NCBI GenBank assembly: GCA_025356595.1
Contig: JANXSQ010000214.1
Location: 1 to 43,720, forward strand
Source of the DNA: Janthinobacterium sp.
GTDB taxonomy: Bacteria > Pseudomonadota > Gammaproteobacteria > Burkholderiales > Burkholderiaceae_D
Length of the DNA stretch: 43,720 nucleotides
Reading direction: 5' to 3'
The notes beneath the pieces were generated by a model. The model ran no database searches and was not told where the DNA came from. It saw only the letters and a program-made list of their open reading frames with translations. The number at the start of each line of letters is the position of its first letter. Position 1 is the first letter of the stretch. Shown one piece after another: positions 6,649 through 14,310 of this stretch. Both the position numbers and the translations under genes were made by a program.

Positions 6649-7653
6649 TTAGCCCGCGAATGGCGCCGTCGACTTGCGCACCACCAGGCTGGGCTGCAGC
6701 AATTCCCGGCGCAGCGGCAGCTCCGGATTGAGCATTCTTTCGATCAGGATGCGCGCCGTCAGCGCGCCCATTTCCCGCGTCGGCTGGCTGATCGTGCTCA
6801 GCGGCGGATTGCTGTAGGCGGCCGGCGCGATGTCGTCGTAGCCGAGCACCGACAACTGGCCCGGTATCCGCACGCCGGCCTCGCTGGCGGCGCAGATGCC
6901 GCCTATCGCCATCAAGTCGTTGCCGGCGCAGATGGCCGACGGCGGCTCGGCCAGCGCCAGCAATTGCTGGAAGGCCCGGTAGCCGCCCGCGCTGGTGAAG
7001 TCGCTGTAGATTAACCACTCGGCGCGCGGGGCCACGCCCGCCTCGTCCAAGGCGCGCCGGTAACCGGCCACGCGGTCGCGGCTGGGCAGCAGCTTTTCCG
7101 GCCCGGCCACGCAGGCGATGGCGCGGTGCCCCAGTTCCAGCAGGTATTTGGCGCCCAGATACGCGCCCAGTTCGTGGTCGGCCTCGATGAAGTCGGCCGC
7201 CACGCCGCCGATTTCGCGGTCCACCAGCACCGTCGGCAAACGGTCGCCGGCGAGGAAGCGGGTCAGCTCGGCGTCGCTGCCCGAGGCCACCAGGATCAGG
7301 CCGTCGATGCGCTTTTCCATCAGCACGCGGATATACGCCACCTGCTTGCCCGGATCGTCGTAGGAATTGCACAGGATGACGTTGTAGCCCTGCTTGAAGG
7401 CGGCGTCCTCGATGCCCCGGATCACCTCGGCGAAATAGGGATTCGAGTTGTTCGGCACCATCATGCCGATGGTGTGCGTGCGGTCGTTCTTCAGGCTGCG
7501 CGCCACCGCGCTGGGCACGTAGCGCATCTGCTGGATCACGCCCAGCACGCGCGCGCGCACGTCCGCGCTGACGACGCGCGTGTTGTTGATGACGTGCGAC
7601 ACCGTCGTCGTCGACACGCCCGCCCGCTCCGCCACCTGCTTCATTGTCGCCAT
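6649..7653 (-). CDS. rbsR: LacI family repressor of the ribose operon
   Basis: A 334-residue LacI/GalR-type repressor. The DNA-binding head reads MATMKQVAERAGVSTTTVSH with hinge helix YVPSAVARSLK, followed by a periplasmic-binding-protein-like effector domain (IGMMVPNNSNPYFAEVIRGIED onward; core ICAGNDLMAIGGICAASEAG). Ribose is the likely effector by context. GAAGGGA precedes the ATG. It is the last gene of the operon, 61 bases after rbsD, the same position rbsR has in E. coli. Its likely operators are the two tandem palindromes at 12803-12826 before rbsB. The last codons are duplicated at 6536-6568. Confidence 0.9.
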   Translation of the reverse strand: MATMKQVAERAGVSTTTVSHVINNTRVVSADVRARVLGVIQQMRYVPSAVARSLKNDRTHTIGMMVPNNSNPYFAEVIRGIEDAAFKQGYNVILCNSYDDPGKQVAYIRVLMEKRIDGLILVASGSDAELTRFLAGDRLPTVLVDREIGGVAADFIEADHELGAYLGAKYLLELGHRAIACVAGPEKLLPSRDRVAGYRRALDEAGVAPRAEWLIYSDFTSAGGYRAFQQLLALAEPPSAICAGNDLMAIGGICAASEAGVRIPGQLSVLGYDDIAPAAYSNPPLSTISQPTREMGALTARILIERMLNPELPLRRELLQPSLVVRKSTAPFAG

Positions 7654-7714
7654 GTATTTCCCTTCGCTAACGGCGGATTATGCCGCAGGACGGGGCGGCG
7701 AAAAGCCGGCGCGC

Positions 7715-8110
7715 TCAAAACACAACACCGGCGACCAAAATGATGTTCGCGTAGGGCGTGAATTGCCCGGTGCGCACGATGGCGCGCGCCGCGCCGCTGA
7801 GGCGCTTGAGCTCCTCGTGCGGCACCTGCTCCACGGCCGTGAACGGCAGCAAGGCGACGATGCCGGCCTCGATGACGGGACTGAGCAAAGCCGTTTCCTG
7901 CGCGACGATGGCTTTTTCGACCTGCATTTCGCTCAGCACCACGCGCAGCGTGTCGAGGAAGCCGGGGATGTTCTTGGTCAGCGCCAGATCGATGCACTGG
8001 ACGCCGGGCGGCACCGGCAGGCCGGCGTCGCCGATCACCAGCATCTCGCCGTGGCCCAGCGCGGCGATCACCTGCGACAGGGCGCCGTGCAGCAGCGCGG
8101 TCTTCTTCAC
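7715..8110 (-). CDS. rbsD: D-ribose pyranase
   Basis: A 131-residue RbsD. The N-terminus KKTALLHGALSQVIAALGHGE carries the family's conserved active-site His, followed by LVIGDAGLPVP and, near the end, the family segment TGQFTPYANIILVAGV. The enzyme interconverts beta-pyranose and beta-furanose forms of ribose so that RbsK can use it. I place the start at a GTG (8108-8110): GAGGAGGT lies just upstream, and the GTG overlaps the rbsK stop as GTGA, a tight translational coupling. A longer reading into rbsK would be spurious. Confidence 0.92.
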   Translation of the reverse strand: MKKTALLHGALSQVIAALGHGEMLVIGDAGLPVPPGVQCIDLALTKNIPGFLDTLRVVLSEMQVEKAIVAQETALLSPVIEAGIVALLPFTAVEQVPHEELKRLSGAARAIVRTGQFTPYANIILVAGVVF

Positions 8111-9060
8111 AGCACCTCCTCGGGCGCGGGCGCGGCGCGGCAGGCGCGGAAACGTTCGACCTCGGCGCGCGTCGGTATCGAGCTCTGCGCGCCCAGTTTG
8201 GTGACCGTCAGCGCCGCCGCGTATTGCGCCGCCGTGGCGGCCGCGACGACATCCAGGCCCTGGCCGATGCCGACGGCGAAGGCGCCGACGAAGGTGTCGC
8301 CGGCCGCCGTCGTGTCGACCACGGAGACGGCCAGGCCGGGAATCATCAGGCTGCCCATGCCCTGTCCGGCGATGAAGACGCCCTGCGCGCCCATCGTCAG
8401 CAGCACGAAACCGGCGCCCATCGCCAGCAGGCGGGTGGCGGCCTGGCGCGCCGTGGCGCGGCTCGTCACGGCCACGCCGCTGAGTTGCGCGGCCTCCGTT
8501 TCGTTGACGATCAGATAGTCGACCATGGCCAGCAGGTCCGTGCGCAAGGCCTGCATCGGCGCCGGGTTGAAGACCACCTTGACGCCGCCGCGCTGGGCGA
8601 TTTCGATGGCCCGCATCACCGCGCACAGCGGGTTTTCCAGCTGGCAGACGAGCAGCCCGGCCGACAGAATGAGCGGCGCCAGCGCCTCCACGTGATCGAC
8701 CGTCAGCGCCATGTTCGCGCCCGGCGCCAGGACGATGCTGTTGTGCCCCGCGTCGTCGACCAGGATGGCGGCCACGCCGGTGGCCATGCCGGCCTGGGCC
8801 GGCAGATGCGTGACGTCGATGCCGTCGGCGGCCAGGCAGGCGCGCAATTGCGTGCCGAAGGCGTCGGCGCCGACGCGGCCGATCAGCGTCACCGCGCCGC
8901 CCAGGCGGGCCGCCGCGACGGCCTGGTTGGCGCCCTTGCCGCCGGGGATCTGGCGGAACTCGCGCCCGGCGATGGTCTCGCCCACGGCCGGCATGCGCGG
9001 CGTGCGGAACACCAGGTCCATGTTCACGCTGCCGACGATGGTGATGCGCGGCCCGCTCAT
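8107..9060 (-). CDS. rbsK: ribokinase
   Basis: A 317-residue PfkB-family sugar kinase. The first signature is GGKGANQAVAAARLG (about residues 38-52), and the second, DTTAAGDTFVGAFAVG (about 248-263), carries the catalytic Asp in the anion-hole motif GD. Length and wording are those of ribokinase, which makes ribose 5-phosphate from ribose and ATP in the cytoplasm. The ATG overlaps the rbsC stop as ATGA, and the stop overlaps the rbsD start, so the three are translationally coupled. Confidence 0.92.
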   Translation of the reverse strand: MSGPRITIVGSVNMDLVFRTPRMPAVGETIAGREFRQIPGGKGANQAVAAARLGGAVTLIGRVGADAFGTQLRACLAADGIDVTHLPAQAGMATGVAAILVDDAGHNSIVLAPGANMALTVDHVEALAPLILSAGLLVCQLENPLCAVMRAIEIAQRGGVKVVFNPAPMQALRTDLLAMVDYLIVNETEAAQLSGVAVTSRATARQAATRLLAMGAGFVLLTMGAQGVFIAGQGMGSLMIPGLAVSVVDTTAAGDTFVGAFAVGIGQGLDVVAAATAAQYAAALTVTKLGAQSSIPTRAEVERFRACRAAPAPEEVL

Positions 9061-10079
9061 GCCGCGCTCCGGGCCAGCATGCGGTTGCGGTACATGTCGA
9101 CGATGACGGCGATGACGATGACCGTCCCGGTGATGATGCGCTTGGCCGGATCGCTGGCGCCGATCTGCGCCAGGCCCGCCTCCAGCACGGCGATGATCAG
9201 CACGCCGATGAAGGTGTTGACGACGGAACCGCGTCCGCCCATCAGGCTGGTGCCGCCGATGACGACGGCGGCGATCACCTGCAGCTCCATGCCGGCGGCG
9301 GCGTTCGGGTCGGCCGCCTCCAGGCGCGAGACCTGGAAGGCGGCGGCCACGGCGGCCAGCAGGCCGAGCAGCGCGAACACGGCGGTCTTGGTGGGACGGG
9401 TGCGGATGCCGGCCAGACGCATCGCCTCCTCGTTGGTGCCGATGCCGATCATGTGGCGGCCGAACACCGTGTACGACAGCACCAGTTGGCCGACGACGAC
9501 GATGGCGATGGCCAGCAGGAAGGCCGGCGAGATGCCGCCGACGATGGGATCGTTGATGAAGGAGACGGCGCCGCCGATGTACTTGGTGCGCGAATCGGTG
9601 GCCAGATAGGCGCTGCCGCGCGCCACCTCCAGCATGCCCAGCGTGACGATGAAGGACGGCACCGACCAGGTCACCGTGATCAGGCCGTTGACCATGCCGC
9701 ACAGGAAGCCGACGGCCAGCGCCAGCGCGGCGGCCGGCACGAAGCCCAGTTGCCAGTCCACCATCGCCAGACTGAGCACGCCGCCGCACAGCGCCAGCAC
9801 CGAGCCGACCGACAGATCGATGCCGCCGATGATCATCACATAGGTCATGCCGACCGCCATCACCGTCAGCGCCGGAATCTGGTTGGCGATGGTGCTGAAG
9901 GTCTTCATGCTGAGGAAATACTTGCTGGCGTAGCCGAAGAACACCACCATGCCCAGCAACACCAGCACCAGGCCCAGGTATTCCTTGGCGCGGCGCAGCC
10001 AGATGGAGGACGGCGTGCCGCCCTTGGCCGTGCCCAACAGGGAACGCGGCGCTTGTGTCTCGATTGTCTGTGTAGTCAT
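9057..10079 (-). CDS. rbsC: ribose ABC transporter permease
   Basis: A 340-residue inner membrane permease of the ribose/xylose/galactofuranose group, with about eight to ten hydrophobic segments. The conserved MTYVMIIGGIDLSVGSVLALCG segment and VVIGGTSLMGGRGSVVNTFIG near the C-terminus are family marks. It should form the homodimeric channel served by RbsA and RbsB. I chose the ATG at 10079, with GGA 7 bases before it; a GTG at 10094 would add five residues. It starts 68 bases after rbsA and overlaps rbsK by 4 bases. Confidence 0.91.
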   Translation of the reverse strand: MTTQTIETQAPRSLLGTAKGGTPSSIWLRRAKEYLGLVLVLLGMVVFFGYASKYFLSMKTFSTIANQIPALTVMAVGMTYVMIIGGIDLSVGSVLALCGGVLSLAMVDWQLGFVPAAALALAVGFLCGMVNGLITVTWSVPSFIVTLGMLEVARGSAYLATDSRTKYIGGAVSFINDPIVGGISPAFLLAIAIVVVGQLVLSYTVFGRHMIGIGTNEEAMRLAGIRTRPTKTAVFALLGLLAAVAAAFQVSRLEAADPNAAAGMELQVIAAVVIGGTSLMGGRGSVVNTFIGVLIIAVLEAGLAQIGASDPAKRIITGTVIVIAVIVDMYRNRMLARSAA

Positions 10080-10146
10080 AAAATTATCCGTCACTCAAAT
10101 AGTCATACCAAAGGCCGGGCGCTGCGGCGCGGCGCTGCGATGTCGC

Positions 10147-11658
10147 TCACGCGGCCGCCTCGACATAGGCGCTGAAGGCCGCCTCCATGATCGCGTCCTG
10201 GCTGGCCTCCGCGCGCTCGAAGGTGCGCACCATCTTGCCGGCGCTCATCACCGCGATGCGGTCGCACAAGAGCATCAGCTCGACCAGATCGCTGGACACG
10301 ACGACCAGCGCCTTGCCCTGCGCGGCCAGTTGCGCCATCAGCTTGTAGATTTCGAACTTGGCGCCGACGTCGATGCCGCGCGTCGGCTCGTCGAACAGCA
10401 TCACGTCGCACTCGCGGTGCAACCAGCGGCCGATGGCGATCTTCTGCTGGTTGCCGCCCGACAGTTGCCCGACCGGCTGCTCGACCGAACTGGCGCGCAG
10501 CGACATCAGGTTGCCGATTTTCTCCGCCAGCGCGCCCTCCTTGACCCGGTTCAGCCAGCCCGCCGTGGCCACCTTGGCGATGCCGCTCAGGGTCATGTTG
10601 ACGCGTATCGATTGCGGCAGCAGCAAGCCCTGCTCCTTGCGGTCCTCCGAGACCATCGCGATGCCGTGGCGCACCGCGTCGTGCGGCGAGCGGATCGCGC
10701 ACTCCTTGCCGGAGACGGCGATGCTGCCGCCGTCGCGCCGGTCGGCGCCGTAGATCAGGCGCAGGGTTTCCGTGCGCCCCGAACCGACCAGGCCGGCGAT
10801 GCCGAAGATCTCGCCGCCGCGCGCCTCGAAGCTGACGTCGCGCACCGCGCTGCCGCGGTTCAGATGCGCCACCTTCAGGGAAATCGTACTCGGCCGCGCC
10901 TTGGGCCGCTCCAGGCGCTCGCCCACCTCGCGCCCGACCATCAGTTTGACCACCTGGGCGATGCTGATATCCCCGGCCCGGTGCGTGCCCACCACCAGGC
11001 CGTCGCGCAGCACCGAAATCGAATCGGCGATGCGCTTGGTTTCCTCCAGGCGATGCGAGATGTAGATGATGCCGACGCCCTGCGCCTTCAGGCGCGCGAT
11101 CTGCGCGAACAGGAGGTCGACCTCGCGTCCGGTCAGCATCGCCGTCGGCTCGTCGAGGATCAGGACCTTGCAGTCGGCGCTGATGTTGGCGGCGATCTCG
11201 ATCATCTGCCGCTGGCCTATGCCCAGGCGCGACACCGGCGTGGCCGGATCGAGCGCGCCCAGTCCCACCTGCGCCATGCAGGCCGACGCGGCCGCGTTGA
11301 GGGCCTTGTAGTCGACGAAGCCCAGGCGGCTCGGCAACTTGCGCAGGAACAGGTTCTCGGCGATGCTCAGGGTGTTCACCAGGCTCAGTTCCTGCAGGAC
11401 CATGCGCACGCCGCACGCCTCGGCCTCGGCGCGGGTGGCCGGCGCGAACGGCGCGCCGTTCAACTCCATGCTGCCGGACAAGGGCGCGACCAGGCCGCAG
11501 ATAATCTTCGACAAGGTGCTCTTGCCGGCGCCGTTTTCACCGGCCAGCACGCGCACCTCGCCCGGCATCAGGCTCAGATGGACGTCCTGCAACACCGGCG
11601 CGGCGTAGCTCATCGACAGCCCGTTGATCTGCAACAGGGGCGCAATAGTAGAAGTCAT
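10147..11658 (-). CDS. rbsA: ribose ABC transporter ATP-binding protein
   Basis: A 503-residue protein with two fused ABC ATPase domains, as usual for carbohydrate importers of the CUT2 class. The first half has Walker A GENGAGKSTL, signature LGIGQRQM and Walker B VLILDEPTA. The second half has a degenerate Walker A (GLVGSGRTE), signature QLSGGNQQK and Walker B MLFDEPTRGID. This asymmetry is typical of RbsA, where the second site is catalytically poor. It energises import through RbsC. The ribosome-binding site is weak, and a GC-rich hairpin separates it from rbsB, which should lower its expression relative to the binding protein. Confidence 0.93.
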   Translation of the reverse strand: MTSTIAPLLQINGLSMSYAAPVLQDVHLSLMPGEVRVLAGENGAGKSTLSKIICGLVAPLSGSMELNGAPFAPATRAEAEACGVRMVLQELSLVNTLSIAENLFLRKLPSRLGFVDYKALNAAASACMAQVGLGALDPATPVSRLGIGQRQMIEIAANISADCKVLILDEPTAMLTGREVDLLFAQIARLKAQGVGIIYISHRLEETKRIADSISVLRDGLVVGTHRAGDISIAQVVKLMVGREVGERLERPKARPSTISLKVAHLNRGSAVRDVSFEARGGEIFGIAGLVGSGRTETLRLIYGADRRDGGSIAVSGKECAIRSPHDAVRHGIAMVSEDRKEQGLLLPQSIRVNMTLSGIAKVATAGWLNRVKEGALAEKIGNLMSLRASSVEQPVGQLSGGNQQKIAIGRWLHRECDVMLFDEPTRGIDVGAKFEIYKLMAQLAAQGKALVVVSSDLVELMLLCDRIAVMSAGKMVRTFERAEASQDAIMEAAFSAYVEAAA

Positions 11659-11724
11659 GATTTGGGAGTTCTTAGAAAACGGGGGGATGCCGCCCGGCCA
11701 TACCAGACCGGCGGCAAGGGGGCT

Positions 11725-11760
11725 CGGCGCCCGGCCCCCGCGATCCGGGTCCGGGCGCCG
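11725..11760 (-). repeat. rbsB-rbsA intercistronic hairpin
   Basis: CGGCGCCCGG (11725-11734) and CCGGGCGCCG (11751-11760) form a perfect 10-bp GC-rich stem in the 129-base gap after rbsB, with no U-tract. Hairpins in this place commonly protect the binding-protein mRNA and attenuate downstream genes, giving excess RbsB over RbsA and RbsC. Confidence 0.65.
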
Positions 11761-11787
11761 GGCCCTTGGTTTACAACTGGCTAGCGC

Positions 11788-12744
11788 TTACTTCTTGCTG
11801 CCGACCACCAGATCGACCGGGGTTTCCACCACGCCGCCCAGCGATTTGATCGGCGCCTTGCTCTTCACCGCCTTGAGCGCGTTTTCGATGCCGAAGATGG
11901 CCAGCTTGTCGGCGTGCTGCTCGGCGGTCGCCGTCATGCGGCCATCCTTGAGCATGGGCGCGACGGCCGAGATGTTGTCGAAACCGACCACCAGCACCTT
12001 GCCGGTCAGACCGGCCGACTTGACGGCGGCGACGGCGCCGATGGCCATGCTGTCGTTACCGCACAGCAGCGCCTTGAGGTCCGGCGTTTCGCTCAGCATG
12101 GCGGCGGCGACCTTGTTGGCCTTGTCGATTTCCCACTCGCCGGTCTGGACGCCGACCACGCGCGCGCCCGCCTTCTTCATGGCGTCCTGGAAACCGGCCG
12201 TGCGCAGCTTGGCGTTGTTCGCCGTCGGCAAGCCTTCGATGATGCCGACCTTGTCGCCGGCCTTGAGGAACTTGGCCAGGTAATCGCCGACCTGCTGCGC
12301 GCCCTTGCGGTCGAGCGGGCCGACGAAGGGCACGGTGATGCCCTTCTCTTTCAGCGCGGCGGCGTCGAACTGGTTGTCGATGTTGATGACGACGATACCG
12401 GCGTCGATGGCGCGCTTGGAGACGGCCACCAGGGCCTTCGAATCGGCCGGCGCGATGACGATCGCGTCGACGTTGGAAATGATCATCTGCTCGACCAGCT
12501 TGATCTGGCCGGCCGTGTCGCTCTCATCCTTGACGCCGTTGGTGATCAGCTCGTACTTGTCGCTGTTTTTCTTTTGATGCGCCTTGGCGCCGTTTTCCAT
12601 CGTCAGGAAGAATTCATTGGCGAGCGACTTCATCACCAGCGCCACGCGCGGCTTCTCCGCGCTGGCCTGCGCCGACGGCATCGCCAGCAACAAACTCGCC
12701 GCTGCGGCGATAAGGGACTTGGAAAACAGGGAAATGGTGTTCAT
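11788..12744 (-). CDS. rbsB: ribose-binding periplasmic protein
   Basis: A 318-residue periplasmic-binding protein of type I fold. A signal peptide (about residues 1-28, ending SAQASA) directs it to the periplasm. The mature part begins KPRVALVMKSLANEFFLTMENGAKAHQ and has VEQMIISNVDAIVIAPADSKAL and LLCGNDSMAIGAVAAV, the standard ribose-binding wording. It delivers ribose to RbsC. It is the first gene of the operon, with GGAG before the ATG, a strong promoter at 12829-12857 and two operators directly after it. Other pentoses or hexoses remain possible, but rbsD and rbsK beside it favour ribose. Confidence 0.92.
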   Translation of the reverse strand: MNTISLFSKSLIAAAASLLLAMPSAQASAEKPRVALVMKSLANEFFLTMENGAKAHQKKNSDKYELITNGVKDESDTAGQIKLVEQMIISNVDAIVIAPADSKALVAVSKRAIDAGIVVINIDNQFDAAALKEKGITVPFVGPLDRKGAQQVGDYLAKFLKAGDKVGIIEGLPTANNAKLRTAGFQDAMKKAGARVVGVQTGEWEIDKANKVAAAMLSETPDLKALLCGNDSMAIGAVAAVKSAGLTGKVLVVGFDNISAVAPMLKDGRMTATAEQHADKLAIFGIENALKAVKSKAPIKSLGGVVETPVDLVVGSKK

Positions 12745-12802
12745 TGGTCGTCTCCGAATGAAAGGTTTATATTTAATTATTCATTTGCGCCGATTTTGAA
12801 AA

Positions 12803-12826
12803 GCAATCGATTGCGCAATCGATTGC
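12803..12826 (-). promoter_or_regulatory. two tandem LacI-type operators
   Basis: GCAATCGATTGC occurs twice back to back (12803-12814 and 12815-12826), each copy a perfect 12-base palindrome with the central CG typical of LacI-family sites. They begin just after the -10 of the rbs promoter and so cover the transcription start. RbsR is the probable ligand. Confidence 0.85.
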
Positions 12827-12828
12827 GC

Positions 12829-12857
12829 ATTAAACCGCAGAGCATCTAACGAGTCAA
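12829..12857 (-). promoter_or_regulatory. sigma-70 promoter of the rbs operon
   Basis: On the minus strand TTGACT (12852-12857) is followed after exactly 17 bases by TTTAAT (12829-12834). Transcription would start inside the tandem operators, about 85 bases before the rbsB ATG. Confidence 0.85.
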
Positions 12858-12916
12858 GCAATTATTTTTTAGCAAGAGAAAGAGAGCGGGCGATGCCGCG
12901 GGGAAGGCTATGAAAG

Positions 12917-12959
12917 CGGGGGCGAAGAGTCCGCGGCCGGGCCGCCGGCTCCGCCCCCG
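12917..12959 (-). terminator. GC-rich hairpin after the LysE gene
   Basis: CGGGGGCG (12917-12924) and CGCCCCCG (12952-12959) form an 8-bp stem about 50 bases past the LysE stop; the interior can pair further. There is no U-tract, so terminator function is uncertain. Confidence 0.4.
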
Positions 12960-13010
12960 TATGCGCGCCGCCGCTTGTGGGGCAAGCCCGGCCGCGCGCG
13001 CGGGGCACAA

Positions 13011-13613
13011 TCAACTGGCGACCAGGCGTCCCGCCAGCGCCACAAAGACCACCGGCAACACATACTTGCCGGCGCGCGACTTGGTTTTAATGCGCCGCGT
13101 GAGGCGCGCCGCCAACAGCGCGTAGAGTATGTCGAAAAACAAGCCCGTCGCCACTAGCAGGGTGCCCAGCCACAGATACTGCAGCGCCACCGAAGCGCCG
13201 GCGCTGACGAATTGCGGCAGGAACAGGCTGCAAAACAGCAGCGCCTTCGGGTTCAGCAGATTGGTCAGGAAGCCGCGCACGAAGGAGGCGCCGGCCGTGG
13301 GCGCCACCTCGGTGACCGTGTCGACCTTGAAATTGGCGCGCAACATCTTCCACGCCATATACAGCAGATACGCCGCCCCGCCCCAGCGCACCAGATACAG
13401 GCCGCCCGGATGGGCCGCCATCAGCGCGGCCAGGCCGAGGCCCGACATCAGCACATGCATGGCGCGCGAGGCGGCGATGCCCAGCGCCGTCACGCAGGCG
13501 ACGCCGGCGCCGCGCGCCGCGCCCGTCGCCACCACCAGGGCCATATCCGGACCGGGCAACAGGAACACGCCCACCAGCGCCGCCAGGTACATGAATGAGG
13601 TCGAGGTTTCCAT
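13011..13613 (-). CDS. LysE/RhtB family amino-acid exporter
   Basis: A 200-residue membrane protein with six hydrophobic segments. FLLPGPDMALVVATGAARG (about residues 16-34) is the signature of the LysE/RhtB family, followed by GVACVTALGIA and FVRGFLTNLLNPKALLFCSLFLPQF, where NPK is conserved. Members export amino acids or related metabolites such as threonine, homoserine or lysine. I chose the ATG at 13613, with GGAG 6 bases before; an upstream start would add 12 polar residues. It is divergent from an Lrp-type regulator that probably controls it, a common pairing for these exporters. The substrate cannot be read from sequence. Confidence 0.9.
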   Translation of the reverse strand: METSTSFMYLAALVGVFLLPGPDMALVVATGAARGAGVACVTALGIAASRAMHVLMSGLGLAALMAAHPGGLYLVRWGGAAYLLYMAWKMLRANFKVDTVTEVAPTAGASFVRGFLTNLLNPKALLFCSLFLPQFVSAGASVALQYLWLGTLLVATGLFFDILYALLAARLTRRIKTKSRAGKYVLPVVFVALAGRLVAS

Positions 13614-13741
13614 AATTTCTCCGCTGAAGGGCTGTGAATGAGGCCTCAATTATCGAACCGGGCGGCTGAAATGTGCTTGCTATTTCCGTCCTTCATGGCA
13701 TAGTTACGGCAAGATTCCCCTCATTTTTCAGATATACAAAC

Positions 13742-14224
13742 ATGAAAAATTCATATAGCGACCTGGACGAAGTAGACATCCACATTTTGCAACTACTCCA
13801 GGAGGAAGGCCGCCTGTCCAACGCGCGCCTGGCGGAGCGCCTGAAACTGAGCGAAACGCCGGTCTGGCGGCGCCTGCGCCGGCTTGAGGAGGACGGTTAC
13901 ATCACCGGCTACCAGGCGCTGATCGACCGCAAGAAACTCGGCATCGGCCTGGTCGCCTTCGTGCGCGTCACCTTCGCCAACCATTCCGGCGAGCAACCGC
14001 ACCAATTCGAGGAAGCCATCCAGGCCATCCCGGAAATCCTCTCCTGCCACAACGTCACGGGAGAATCGGACTACCTGCTGCAAGTGGTGGCGCGCGACAT
14101 CGAAAGCTATGGCGACTTCGTCTCCACCGTGCTGCGCAAACTGCCGGGCGTGGCGGAAATCCACTCCAGCCTGTCGATGCGCGAAATCAAGGCCTCGAAC
14201 CGCCTGCCGCTGCCGAAGCGCTGA
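13742..14224 (+). CDS. Lrp/AsnC family transcriptional regulator
   Basis: A 160-residue Lrp/AsnC regulator. The N-terminal helix-turn-helix covers about residues 8-60 (LDEVDIHILQLLQEEGRLSN, then LAERLKLSETPVWRRLRRLEEDGYI), and the C-terminal RAM ligand-binding domain has VTGESDYLLQVVARD, where G-x-x-D-Y-L is diagnostic. The effector is usually an amino acid. The gene is divergent from the LysE exporter across a 128-base gap that should hold both promoters and the binding sites. The ATG at 13742 has little ribosome-binding sequence; a TTG-initiated longer reading would add 23 unrelated residues. Confidence 0.92.
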   Translation: MKNSYSDLDEVDIHILQLLQEEGRLSNARLAERLKLSETPVWRRLRRLEEDGYITGYQALIDRKKLGIGLVAFVRVTFANHSGEQPHQFEEAIQAIPEILSCHNVTGESDYLLQVVARDIESYGDFVSTVLRKLPGVAEIHSSLSMREIKASNRLPLPKR

Positions 14225-14225
14225 G

Positions 14226-14257
14226 CGGGCGCGGCGCGGGAAGCGCCAGCGCGCCCG
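14226..14257. terminator. GC-rich hairpin between convergent genes
   Basis: CGGGCGCG (14226-14233) and CGCGCCCG (14250-14257) form an 8-bp stem directly after the Lrp gene, facing the acylase gene that ends at 14311. There is no U-tract, so it may be a pausing or stabilising hairpin. Confidence 0.45.
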
Positions 14258-14310
14258 TCCATCCGGCGCCGCCCCCGGCTGTGCCCGGGCTAAGTACCCG
14301 AGCAAAACAT

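Noticed and set aside
8107-9789. 560-codon frame joining part of the rbsC region with ribokinase
   Set aside because: The first 243 codons are low-complexity sequence in the wrong frame of rbsC; ribokinase starts at 9060.
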